Source of the DNA: Chitinophagaceae bacterium
GTDB lineage: Bacteria; Bacteroidota; Bacteroidia; Chitinophagales; Chitinophagaceae
Reading direction: 5' to 3'
Assembly (NCBI GenBank): GCA_017856545.1
Contig: JAFMEV010000001.1
Coordinates: 1 to 64,000, forward strand
Length of the DNA stretch: 64,000 bases
The notes below the pieces were generated by a model that saw only the letters and a program-made list of their open reading frames with translations, ran no database searches and had not been told where the DNA came from. Made by a program: the position numbers and the translations under genes. Of this stretch, positions 51,208-60,937 are shown piece after piece. Numbering within the stretch: position 1 is the stretch's first letter; each line of letters begins with the position of its first letter.

Positions 51208-54200
51208 ATGTTAAATAAAATTATTCAATTTTCTATTCAGAATAGATTAATTGTACTACTTGGACTATTTGCTTTATTAGTAGGGGGTGTTTATTCCATT
51301 TCCAAATTACCTATAGATGCAGTTCCAGACATTACCAATAACCAGGTAATGATTATTACATCAGCACCAAGCGCTGGCGCGCCTGATATAGAACGTTTGA
51401 TTACTGTTCCAATAGAACAAGCTACCAGAAATATACCAGGCATTATTGAGCAAAGAAGCTTTTCAAGATTTGGATTGAGTTTAGTAACTATTGTTTTTGA
51501 AGATAAGATAGATATCTATTGGGCTAGAAATCAGGTTTCAGAAAGATTGATTTCTGTAAAATCACAGATTCCTGAAGCAATGGGTGTTCCAGAATTGGGC
51601 CCATTAACAACTGGTTTAGGAGAGATCTTTCAATATGTTGTAAGAGCTAAGAAAGGGTACGAAAATAAATATACCCTAACAGAGTTAAGAACTATTCAGG
51701 ATTGGATTGTACGTAAGCAATTATTGGGTACTCCGGGAGTTGCTGATGTAAGTAGTTTTGGAGGGGCTGTTAAGCAATTTGAAGTTTCTGTAAATACGGA
51801 ACTGCTTAAAAATTACCAGCTATCTGTAAATGATGTTTTCACCGCATTAAATCAAAACAATCAAAATGCTGGAGGTACCTATATCGAACATGGACCTGGT
51901 GTATTGTTTATTAGAACTGAAGGAATGGTGAATTCATTAGAAAACATTGGCGCTATCCCTGTTAAAACCATGACCAATGGCATCCCATTATTGATTAGAG
52001 ATATAGCCACAGTTAAAATAGGGCAAGCAACTAGATTTGGCGCCACTGCTTATAATGCAAAAGGTGAAGTAGCTGGAGCTGTGGTGATGATGTTAAAAGG
52101 GGAGAATAGTAAATTGGTCATTGACAATGTGAAAGCTAAAATAGCCTCTATCGAAAAGTCGCTTCCCGAGGGTATTGTTATTGAGCCATTTTTAGATAGA
52201 ACAAAAATGGTGAATAACGCCATTAGTACAGTGGCAACTAATTTATTGGAAGGTGCTTTAATTGTAATTTTTGTATTGATTTTATTTTTGGGAAATCTTA
52301 GAGCAGGCTTAGTAGTTGCTTCTGTGATTCCATTATCCATGTTATTTGCTTTTATACTGATGCATTTGTTTGGTGTTAGTGGAAACCTGATGAGCTTGGG
52401 CGCGTTAGATTTTGGATTACTAGTAGATGGAGCAGTTATTATTGTTGAGGCAGTGCTTCATCAATTGTATAAACCCTCTAAAGGAGATAAGGATTCTCCT
52501 ATATTAGATACATCAGCAATGAATCTATTGGTGGGTAATATTTCTAATAAAATGATGGGGGCTGCAGCATTTGGTCAGATCATTATTTTAATTGTGTATC
52601 TACCTATATTAACACTAAGTGGTATTGAAGGTAAAATGTTTGGCCCTATGGCTCAAACTGTCTCATTTGCTTTGATAGGAGCTTTCATACTTTCAGTTAC
52701 CTATGTACCTATGATGAGTGCTTGGGTTTTAAATAGAAATAGAGCACAAAAAGAAACCCTTACTGATAAGTTGATGCATCGTGTAGAAAATTTCTATCAA
52801 CCATTACTAGAAAAAGCTTTACGAATTCCAAAGAAAATCTTATTGGTTACTGTAACTATATTTTTATTAGCAATATATATACTGACAACATTAGGTGGTG
52901 AGTTTATTCCAAAATTAGAAGAAGGAGATTTTGCTGTGGATACTAGAGTCTTATCAGGATCTTCTTTGAATACTACATTGGAAGCAACTCAGAAAGCGTC
53001 AAAGCAATTACTTGATCATTTTCCAGAGATTGAAAAAATAGTCACTAAAATTGGAGCAGGAGAGATTCCTACCGATCCTATGCCAATGGATGCATCTGAT
53101 TTAATGATTATATTAAAAGACAAAAAAGACTGGGTATCTGCAACAACTTTTGATGCATTAGCTGATACAATGAGCAAAGTGATGGCTCATGTGCCAGGAA
53201 TTACCACTGGTTTTCAATTTCCAGTGCAGATGAGATTCAATGAATTAATGACAGGGTCCAGACAAGATGTTTCTTGTAAGATTTTCGGTGAAAATCTAGA
53301 TACTTTGTCTAAGTATGCTGCACAAATGGGATCGATTATTAAAACTGTGAATGGCGCTAAAGATTTATATGTAGAAACTGTTACAGGCATTTCTCAAGTG
53401 GTTATAAAATACAATAGAGATGCTATTGCTAAATATGGTGCATCTATTCAAGATATCAATCAGGTAATTCAATCCGCATATGCAGGAGGAGTAGCTGGAA
53501 AAGTATTTGAAGGTGATAAAAGATTTGATTTAGTGGTAAAATTAAATGCACAACAAAAGAAAGATTGGCAAGATATTAGCCGTTTAATGGTCAGCATTGG
53601 TATGGGTAAACAAATTCCTCTATATGAGCTTGCTGAAGTGAAAATAGAAGAAGGTCCTTATCAAATTCAAAGAGAAGACGCTGCTAGAAGAATTGTTATT
53701 GGATTTAATGTTAGAGGTAAGGATGTGAAATCGATTGTAACTGAATTGCAAAATAAAGTACAAGCTCAAATCAAATTACCAGTTGGATATTATATTCAGT
53801 ATGGAGGTCAGTTTGAAAACTTAGAACACGCAGTCAATAGGCTACAAATTGCAGTACCCATTGCATTGTTGTTAATATTAGTGATGTTGTTTTTTGCATT
53901 CAATAATTTTAAACATTGTTTGTTAATCTTTTCTGCAATTCCTTTTTCTGCAATTGGAGGAGTTTTAGCACTTTGGTTAAGAGGAATGCCGTTTAGTATA
54001 TCAGCTGGAGTTGGATTTATTGCTTTATTTGGCGTTGCTGTTTTAAATGGCATTGTTTTGTTAACTGAGATGAATAAGCTTGCGAAAGAAACTAATTTCA
54101 CTATACATGAAATTATCATCAATGCAACTAAAACAAGATTAAGACCAATTTTAATTACGGCTTCTGTAGCATCTCTTGGTTTTATTCCTATGGCCATTAG

Positions 54201-55539
54201 CACTGGATCAGGAGCAGAAGTGCAAAAGCCTTTAGCGACCGTAGTCATTGGGGGACTTATTACAGCTACTTTCTTAACCTTATTCGTTTTACCTATTTTA
54301 TATCAAATGATTGAAAAAAGAAAGTTTGTATTGAAACAACCCTTAGTAATTATTGTAGCAATATGTTTATTCAATGGATTGAATGCACAAGCACAAAACA
54401 ATCCATTTAAAAGAACCAAAGATCAGGTAGTTGCAAGAGCCATAGAAGTAGCCCCTTTGATTAAATCAAATACCGCACAATCAGGTTATTTCAGCGCTCT
54501 TAGTGCAAATAGGTTTGATCCTGCTAAAGCAACTTTTAAAGCAGATTACGGGAAAGTAAATAGTGCTTTTAATGATTCGAAATATTTAGTTGAACAGACA
54601 TTTGATTTACCCATGGTGTATAAGCAGCAACAAAATGTATTTGCTTCAATGCTTAAAGCTAATCAATATCAAGCTTTATTGGATAAGCAGTTTATCAAGT
54701 GGTCTGTCGAGCAATTATATATTCACTGGCAATATTTATTGTCTAAAGAACTTGTTTTAAAGCAATTTCAGCAATTATATGTTAAACAATTACGTTTATC
54801 AGAAGCTAGATATGCTGCAGGGCAAGATAATGGTTTAGAGAGATTGAATATCCAAAACTGGGTAGCACAGAACGAACAAAATGTATTAAAAAATAATTTG
54901 GAATTAAAAACCATTCAAAGCCAGTTAGCCCTGATTTTACAAGATAGTACTACATTTTTACCTGCGGAAGTATTATCTGTGCAAGTTCAGTTGGTAGATA
55001 CTGTTTTAAATGCGGATCATCCTTTATATGCTTTTGGGCAACAAAAAATACAAACTGCAATTTTTGAAACCCAATTACAGAAAGCAAAAAATTTACCTCA
55101 ATGGTCTGTAGGTGCAGCCAACCAAAGTTTTAGACTTGCACCTACTGATCAACAAAGGTATAATTCTGTAACCGTAGGTTTGAATTTACCTTTGTTTACT
55201 AAGTATGGAAGACAAAGGGTAAAAGCAAGTGCTTTCAACGAACAATATGTAGCATCAGAACAGGAAAAACTAATGCAAGAATTAAGAATCAATATTCAAA
55301 AAGCCTGGGGAAATTATCAACAAGCCATTGAAGTTTGCCAATACCTTAATAAACAATTATTACCAAATACAAGAAAATTAGGAGAGATGGCTAGTTTTTC
55401 TTTTCAGCAAGGTCAAATCAATTATATTGAATGGTCGAATAGTATGAATCAAGTTCAATTGGCAGAACAACAATATTTGGATGCATTGTTGACCATCAAT
55501 ATGCAACAATCTTATTTATATTACCTGCTATCAAAATAA
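51208..55539 (+). CDS. CusA/CzcA-family heavy-metal RND transporter fused to a TolC-like outer-membrane efflux domain
   Basis: 1443 aa; RND core (PIDAVPDITNNQV, DFGLLVDGAVIIVEA, second TM block) then about 360 aa coiled-coil OMF-like region. Confidence 0.92.
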   Translation: MLNKIIQFSIQNRLIVLLGLFALLVGGVYSISKLPIDAVPDITNNQVMIITSAPSAGAPDIERLITVPIEQATRNIPGIIEQRSFSRFGLSLVTIVFEDKIDIYWARNQVSERLISVKSQIPEAMGVPELGPLTTGLGEIFQYVVRAKKGYENKYTLTELRTIQDWIVRKQLLGTPGVADVSSFGGAVKQFEVSVNTELLKNYQLSVNDVFTALNQNNQNAGGTYIEHGPGVLFIRTEGMVNSLENIGAIPVKTMTNGIPLLIRDIATVKIGQATRFGATAYNAKGEVAGAVVMMLKGENSKLVIDNVKAKIASIEKSLPEGIVIEPFLDRTKMVNNAISTVATNLLEGALIVIFVLILFLGNLRAGLVVASVIPLSMLFAFILMHLFGVSGNLMSLGALDFGLLVDGAVIIVEAVLHQLYKPSKGDKDSPILDTSAMNLLVGNISNKMMGAAAFGQIIILIVYLPILTLSGIEGKMFGPMAQTVSFALIGAFILSVTYVPMMSAWVLNRNRAQKETLTDKLMHRVENFYQPLLEKALRIPKKILLVTVTIFLLAIYILTTLGGEFIPKLEEGDFAVDTRVLSGSSLNTTLEATQKASKQLLDHFPEIEKIVTKIGAGEIPTDPMPMDASDLMIILKDKKDWVSATTFDALADTMSKVMAHVPGITTGFQFPVQMRFNELMTGSRQDVSCKIFGENLDTLSKYAAQMGSIIKTVNGAKDLYVETVTGISQVVIKYNRDAIAKYGASIQDINQVIQSAYAGGVAGKVFEGDKRFDLVVKLNAQQKKDWQDISRLMVSIGMGKQIPLYELAEVKIEEGPYQIQREDAARRIVIGFNVRGKDVKSIVTELQNKVQAQIKLPVGYYIQYGGQFENLEHAVNRLQIAVPIALLLILVMLFFAFNNFKHCLLIFSAIPFSAIGGVLALWLRGMPFSISAGVGFIALFGVAVLNGIVLLTEMNKLAKETNFTIHEIIINATKTRLRPILITASVASLGFIPMAISTGSGAEVQKPLATVVIGGLITATFLTLFVLPILYQMIEKRKFVLKQPLVIIVAICLFNGLNAQAQNNPFKRTKDQVVARAIEVAPLIKSNTAQSGYFSALSANRFDPAKATFKADYGKVNSAFNDSKYLVEQTFDLPMVYKQQQNVFASMLKANQYQALLDKQFIKWSVEQLYIHWQYLLSKELVLKQFQQLYVKQLRLSEARYAAGQDNGLERLNIQNWVAQNEQNVLKNNLELKTIQSQLALILQDSTTFLPAEVLSVQVQLVDTVLNADHPLYAFGQQKIQTAIFETQLQKAKNLPQWSVGAANQSFRLAPTDQQRYNSVTVGLNLPLFTKYGRQRVKASAFNEQYVASEQEKLMQELRINIQKAWGNYQQAIEVCQYLNKQLLPNTRKLGEMASFSFQQGQINYIEWSNSMNQVQLAEQQYLDALLTINMQQSYLYYLLSK

Positions 55540-55561
55540 TCTACATTCAAAAATATATTAT

Positions 55562-56704
55562 ATGAAAAAATATTTTATTTCCCTTATTGTTTTGCTAGCA
55601 CTCAATGCCTGCAGTTCTAATGAGCAAAAAACAAATCCCCTTAATACGGAAGATTCTACACTAGAGAATACTATAGTAGCATTAGATCAAAACCAGCTTA
55701 AAGAAGCTAACCTGCAAATGGCAGTTTTAGAAAAAGGTACAGCAAGTTTGGATTTGCATTTAAATGGTAAAATCGATGTTCCTCCTACAGCCATCGCATC
55801 TGTGAGTATACCCATGGGGGGCTATGTTCAAGATATTAATTTAATACCTGGTAATTATGTAAAAAAAGGAAGCACTATTGCCACTATTAAAGATCCTCAA
55901 TTTGTACAGTTGCAAGAAGATTATTTATCTGCTAAAGCTAAATCTGCATATTTGTCTCAAGATCTAGATCGCCAAAAGTTATTATTACAACAAGATGCTG
56001 TAAGTAAAAAAACATTTCAATTATTACAATCAGAATTTAATACAAATGCAATAGCGTTAAAAGGTTTTGCAGAAAAGTTGCAATTAATTAATATTGATCC
56101 AGTAGGATTGACTATTGAGAAGATTTCCAGTAAAGTAAATTTAATTGCACCTATTTCTGGGTATGTTTCTAAAGTGAATATCAATAGAGGAAAATATGTA
56201 GCACCCACAGAAATTCTTTTGGAACTCATTGATCCAAATGATGTACACGCTGCTATTACTGTTTATGAAAAAGATATCACATTTTTCAAAGAAGGCATGA
56301 AAGGTAAAGTTACTTTAGCAAATGAACCCAACAAATCTTATGCAGTGTCTATTTTAGCAGTATCAAGAAATTTAGACGATGATAAATCTGGTTTATTACA
56401 TTGTCATTTTGTAGCTGTGCCTAAAAATATGGTACCTGGCATGTTTTTAACCGCTGATTTTTCTGTTAACAATACTAGTGCAGTCATTGTTCCAATCAAT
56501 GCAATACAAAGATTCCAAGGTATTGATTATATTTTTATTCAAAAATCTGCAAATCAATTTGAAGCAAAGCAAGTTACAGTGGGGAATATAAATAAAACTA
56601 CAGCAGCCATTCTTAATCCTGAAGCTTCAGAATGGTTAGGTAAAAATATTGTGATAGAAAATGCCTTTAGTTTATTAGGTAAACTAATGAATAAATCGGA
56701 GTAG
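55562..56704 (+). CDS. RND periplasmic adaptor (CusB/CzcB-like) lipoprotein
   Basis: Lipobox LNACSS; GGYVQDINLIPGNYVKKGSTIATIKDPQFVQLQ; LIAPISGYVSKVNINRGKYV. Confidence 0.92.
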   Translation: MKKYFISLIVLLALNACSSNEQKTNPLNTEDSTLENTIVALDQNQLKEANLQMAVLEKGTASLDLHLNGKIDVPPTAIASVSIPMGGYVQDINLIPGNYVKKGSTIATIKDPQFVQLQEDYLSAKAKSAYLSQDLDRQKLLLQQDAVSKKTFQLLQSEFNTNAIALKGFAEKLQLINIDPVGLTIEKISSKVNLIAPISGYVSKVNINRGKYVAPTEILLELIDPNDVHAAITVYEKDITFFKEGMKGKVTLANEPNKSYAVSILAVSRNLDDDKSGLLHCHFVAVPKNMVPGMFLTADFSVNNTSAVIVPINAIQRFQGIDYIFIQKSANQFEAKQVTVGNINKTTAAILNPEASEWLGKNIVIENAFSLLGKLMNKSE

Positions 56705-56712
56705 TAAGTAAC

Positions 56713-57906
56713 TTATGATTCAAAATATGCTAAACTGCCGCCTACCCAGGTGGCAGTTTTGTTATAATTTACACCAACCATCTTTCCCTTACTTAGTCTT
56801 ACCAGATTCATAGTGGCTATGTATTTTTGGAGTGTATTGTCCCAAAAATAAAATAATCTAATTTCCGCTTTAGTAGGTCCAGACGGGGTTTCAATGACTG
56901 GGGCATAGTGTACTTTTTCTTGTATGATCCAGTTTTGTGGGTCTTTAATTTCAGAAAGAATATCTTTAGTAAGATCAATAATCACTCCTTGTCCAGCAAA
57001 AGAGAATAAAGGCTTAAGAATATATTGATCTAGGTTACTGGGTATTTCTTTAAGATTATGCAAAAATTGGGTATAAGGAATAGATATGCCATTTAAAAAA
57101 GGTATACTGTATTTACTAAATCTAAAGAAATGATGTGGATGAGTCACCCATTCTAGCCCTTCTGTATTTCTAATGATTTCCCATTTTTCTTGAATAGATG
57201 TTTCCTGTTGTTGAATCTCTTCAAATACCATTCTATTGTATATTCTTTCAATTTGAACATCGTTTCCTGCTCTATGGTAATATAAACGGTCTTCCTTTTG
57301 AAAGATTTCAGAAATGCAAACTATAGGCAAACCTAATAATGATTGTGTTTGATAGAAATCAATTTTTGTTTTTTGTTGCTCTGGTTTGATTTCTAATAAA
57401 ATAGTATGTTTATTATTTTCACCCAATACCATCTTTTTTAAATGTGCTATATATTGTTCACTGTTATACTGGTTTAAAAAAGGGGAATAATTTGAAGGTA
57501 TTTCAAATGCATGATGAAATGCATTGTCATGAAGCAATTCAAATGCAAAAAGGGAGGGGAAGCCTTGTAGCTCAATTAATTTAGGAACTATTTCTTTTTG
57601 TTCATTTTCTGCAATAGCAAAATCTATGACTAAGCATTCTGGTAAGAGAGTTTCGTTTTTTGTTATAGCATAAGCTGGAATAGCGTCAGTTGTTTTGTGG
57701 ATGAATTCGGGTTGTGATAATTGATCACATATAGCGTTACCTGCATTTAAAAGTAAATGTGTGAATGACTTATTCAGAAATATAGGCGTTTCTGCTAATC
57801 TAAATTGAAGTTGCCCGCCTTGTACTTTTTCAATGAATTGAATATAAGTTTGATACTTTATTTCAGTGAAAGCTTCATTAAATTGTTTTCTTACATCAGG
57901 CTTCAT
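56713..57906 (-). CDS. ATP-grasp-like protein (glutathionylspermidine-synthase-like), function unknown
   Basis: PKLIELQGFPSLFAFE; YILKPLFSFAGQGVIID; KAEIRLFYFW...MVGVNYNKTATWVGGS. Confidence 0.6.
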   Translation of the reverse strand: MKPDVRKQFNEAFTEIKYQTYIQFIEKVQGGQLQFRLAETPIFLNKSFTHLLLNAGNAICDQLSQPEFIHKTTDAIPAYAITKNETLLPECLVIDFAIAENEQKEIVPKLIELQGFPSLFAFELLHDNAFHHAFEIPSNYSPFLNQYNSEQYIAHLKKMVLGENNKHTILLEIKPEQQKTKIDFYQTQSLLGLPIVCISEIFQKEDRLYYHRAGNDVQIERIYNRMVFEEIQQQETSIQEKWEIIRNTEGLEWVTHPHHFFRFSKYSIPFLNGISIPYTQFLHNLKEIPSNLDQYILKPLFSFAGQGVIIDLTKDILSEIKDPQNWIIQEKVHYAPVIETPSGPTKAEIRLFYFWDNTLQKYIATMNLVRLSKGKMVGVNYNKTATWVGGSLAYFES

Positions 57907-58688
57907 TCTTCGATAGCTTTATTCAAAAAATTGGGGATCATGATGGAAAATGTGGCTTCTACTTTTGTTGGATCTTTAATGGAGTGATGTGTTTTTTTCC
58001 ATTTTAGTTCACCAAAACTTTCAATCATGGAATCCTTTACTTCGGGTTGAGTGAAATAGGCATCTAATAAAGAAGGATCAGCTTCGGGATGAAATTGTAC
58101 CCCATACATATGACTATTGAACTTAACTCCCATAATAGCCCTTTCTAATGGCACACTAGGTCTATCTTTTTCTAAGATAATGATACTTGCGCCCATGGAT
58201 GCAATAACTGCATCATTGGGTTCTGTTATTTGATAATATCTACTCTCTAAAGTATAAAAGGGATCTTTTAATCCTTCAAATAATTCATCTTCCACCAATG
58301 GATGAACGGGTAGTATACCAATTTGCCTAGATCTTCTCAATGAGATTTTTCCGATATTAAAATGTCTACAAGCTATTTGAAAACTATGACAAATTAAGAA
58401 TACCCATTTTTTATGCAAATAAGCTTGATCTAGCCATGCAACATATTGTTGGTCCCATGTTTCGTTACTCGATTCAGTAGGAGAACCAGGGCCTCCTGTT
58501 GAAATATAGATATCATAACTTAAGTCAGGAACCTGACATTGATCTCTTAGATGAAAAATGGTTTTTTCAACAGGTCTTGAGATGGTAGACGCCCAAAATT
58601 GCAAGATATTGTCAATACACTGCATCCCTACATTAGGACTCCCATCATACATATCGATGATGGCAATTTTAATAGGGGTGCTATTCAT
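57903..58688 (-). CDS. Class I glutamine amidotransferase-like protein
   Basis: STGGPGSPTE, nucleophile ICHSFQIA, GVQFHPEAD. Confidence 0.85.
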   Translation of the reverse strand: MNSTPIKIAIIDMYDGSPNVGMQCIDNILQFWASTISRPVEKTIFHLRDQCQVPDLSYDIYISTGGPGSPTESSNETWDQQYVAWLDQAYLHKKWVFLICHSFQIACRHFNIGKISLRRSRQIGILPVHPLVEDELFEGLKDPFYTLESRYYQITEPNDAVIASMGASIIILEKDRPSVPLERAIMGVKFNSHMYGVQFHPEADPSLLDAYFTQPEVKDSMIESFGELKWKKTHHSIKDPTKVEATFSIMIPNFLNKAIEE

Positions 58689-59806
58689 TATAAGTAACTT
58701 AGATTAGTTTTTGGAGATAAATTCAATAAGGTCTCATACATTAATTGAATGGTATCTGTGATGTCTTTTTTATGAATCATCTCAACGGTAGTATGCATGT
58801 ATCTTAATGGTATTGAAATTAATACAGAAGGACAACCGTCATTTGCATAGGCAAAACTATCTGTATCTGTTCCTGTACTTCTGCTTAAAGTTCTAAATTG
58901 TACTGGAATTTTCTTTGCAGTGGCTGTATCTTCTACAATCTTCAATAATTTATTGTGAATTGCTGGAGCATAGGCTAGTGAAGGCCCATTTCCACATTTA
59001 ATATCCCCTTCAATAGCTTTATTAATCATTGGTGTGTGGGTGTCATGGGTAACATCTGTAACAATGGCAATATTTGGTTTGATTCTTCTAGCGATCATTT
59101 CAGCACCTCTTAAACCAATTTCTTCTTGTACTGCATTCACTATGTATAATCCAAATGGTAGTTTCTTTTTATTTTCTTTTAATAGTCTCGCTACTTCAGC
59201 AATCATGAATCCTCCAATTCTGTTATCAAAAGCTCTACCAATAATAAAGTCATGCGCTAACTCGTCAAAGCCTTCTTCATAAGTAACCACTGCGCCAATA
59301 TGTATACCCAAAGCTTCTACTTCTTTTTTACTTCTTGCTCCGCAATCTAAAGTTAGATTGTCTACTTTGGGTTGTGGTTCTTTTTGTTCTGGGTTACTTA
59401 ATCTCGTATGAATAGCCGGCCAACCAAATACAGCTTTTACAGGTCCTTTTTTACCATGAATCCAAACACGCATGCTTGGAGCAATTTGATGATCTACGCC
59501 ACCATTTCTTTTTAAATAGATTAATCCTTGGTCACTGATATAATTCACAAACCAACTAATCTCATCTGCATGTGCTTCAATGACTACTTTAAATGGAGCA
59601 TCTGGATTGATAACACCCACAGCAGTACCATAAGGATCTGTGAAGGTGGTGTCTACATATTGCTTCACATAATTTAACCAAATTTTTTGACCACTGGTTT
59701 CAAAACCCACAGGGGATGGGTTATTGATATATTGTTTTAAAAATTCATAGGCCTTTGGTTGAATCTCTGTCTTTTTTACTTTTTTAGTGGTAGTTGTCTT
59801 TGCCAT
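58688..59806 (-). CDS. M42 family metallopeptidase
   Basis: VIEAHADEISWFVNYI, GRAFDNRIGGFMIAEV, AVQEEIGLRGAEM, VTDVTHDTHTP, SRSTGTDTDSFAYANDGCPSVLISIPLRYMHTTVEMI. Confidence 0.94.
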   Translation of the reverse strand: MAKTTTTKKVKKTEIQPKAYEFLKQYINNPSPVGFETSGQKIWLNYVKQYVDTTFTDPYGTAVGVINPDAPFKVVIEAHADEISWFVNYISDQGLIYLKRNGGVDHQIAPSMRVWIHGKKGPVKAVFGWPAIHTRLSNPEQKEPQPKVDNLTLDCGARSKKEVEALGIHIGAVVTYEEGFDELAHDFIIGRAFDNRIGGFMIAEVARLLKENKKKLPFGLYIVNAVQEEIGLRGAEMIARRIKPNIAIVTDVTHDTHTPMINKAIEGDIKCGNGPSLAYAPAIHNKLLKIVEDTATAKKIPVQFRTLSRSTGTDTDSFAYANDGCPSVLISIPLRYMHTTVEMIHKKDITDTIQLMYETLLNLSPKTNLSYL

Positions 59807-59894
59807 AAATTTTGGTGTATTTTATCTACTGCAAGATAGTACTTATTGCTTTTATTTAGAGTTCAATAAATACTTACTTTTGTACATATATACA

Positions 59895-60884
59895 ATGATT
59901 CAACCACCCTTTGATATTGCAACATTATGGACATTGAGTCCTGGTGATTTTGACAATAAGGCCAAGCTTTTATCTGAATGGCAGGCTCAAAATAATCCGG
60001 TATATAAAGAATGGATACAGCTTGCTAAGTTGAATCAATTGGTACAAGAAGAAGCTCTGGTGACGGGCATTCCTTTTTTACCCATTTCTTTTTTCAAAAC
60101 CCATGATGTTTTTATTGGCCCAAAACCCTCTCAGCTTTTTGAGAGCAGTGGCACAACCGGAGACGTGGTGAGTAAACATTGGGTTACTGATTTGAATATT
60201 TATGCATCAAGTTTTAATAAAGGATTTGAATTATGCTATGGTCATCCTAGTGAGTATTGTATTATAGGTTTATTACCTTCTTATTTAGAAAGGGCTCATT
60301 CCAGTTTGGTATATATGGTAAATCATTTAATCAAGCAATCATCGCATGCTTCAAGTGGTTTTTACTTAAATGAATTTGAAAAACTAAACACTGTATTACA
60401 AGAATTAGAAACAAAAGAGCAAAAAACCATTTTAATAGGGGTGAGTTTTGCATTGATGGATTTTGCCGATGCATTTCCGCAGCAGTTAAAGTATACTATT
60501 GTAATGGAAACAGGCGGAATGAAAGGAAGAAGAACAGAGATGATTAAGCCAATGCTTCATAGCTATTTAAAAGAGAGATTGGGTACATCAACTATACATT
60601 CAGAGTATGGAATGACTGAATTATTAAGTCAGGCATATGCAGTAAAAGAAGGAGTTTTTAGATGTCCACCTTGGATGAAGATGTTAGTGGGCGACGAGGA
60701 AGACCCGGGTCAATTAAAAAAGGTGGGTAAAGGAATATTGCATGTTATTGATTTAGCAAATATCTACAGTTGTGCTTTTATTGCCACAGAAGATATTGCA
60801 GAAGTATATGAAGATGGAAGTTTTAGTATCCTTGGAAGGGCTGACAATAGTGATAGAAGAGGATGTAGTCTTTTAGTAGTTTAG
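59895..60884 (+). CDS. LuxE/PaaK-like acyl-protein synthetase (ANL superfamily, short form)
   Basis: LFESSGTTGDVVSKHWV; METGGMKGRRTEMI; HSEYGMTELLSQAY; start trimmed. Confidence 0.82.
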   Translation: MIQPPFDIATLWTLSPGDFDNKAKLLSEWQAQNNPVYKEWIQLAKLNQLVQEEALVTGIPFLPISFFKTHDVFIGPKPSQLFESSGTTGDVVSKHWVTDLNIYASSFNKGFELCYGHPSEYCIIGLLPSYLERAHSSLVYMVNHLIKQSSHASSGFYLNEFEKLNTVLQELETKEQKTILIGVSFALMDFADAFPQQLKYTIVMETGGMKGRRTEMIKPMLHSYLKERLGTSTIHSEYGMTELLSQAYAVKEGVFRCPPWMKMLVGDEEDPGQLKKVGKGILHVIDLANIYSCAFIATEDIAEVYEDGSFSILGRADNSDRRGCSLLVV

Positions 60885-60937
60885 TCTAGTTAAATTAAAC
60901 GTAATCCAATCCATCTGGATTAGTGTTCTCCCAGCTT

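Noticed and set aside
53808-54248. 146-aa minus-strand ORF within the RND gene
   Set aside because: Antisense to conserved TM segments; no start context or family signal.
60902-60922. Inverted repeat TAATCCA-ATCCATC-TGGATTA between the LuxE-like and kelch genes
   Set aside because: Only 7 bp with no U-run; could be a weak terminator or operator but too short to claim.
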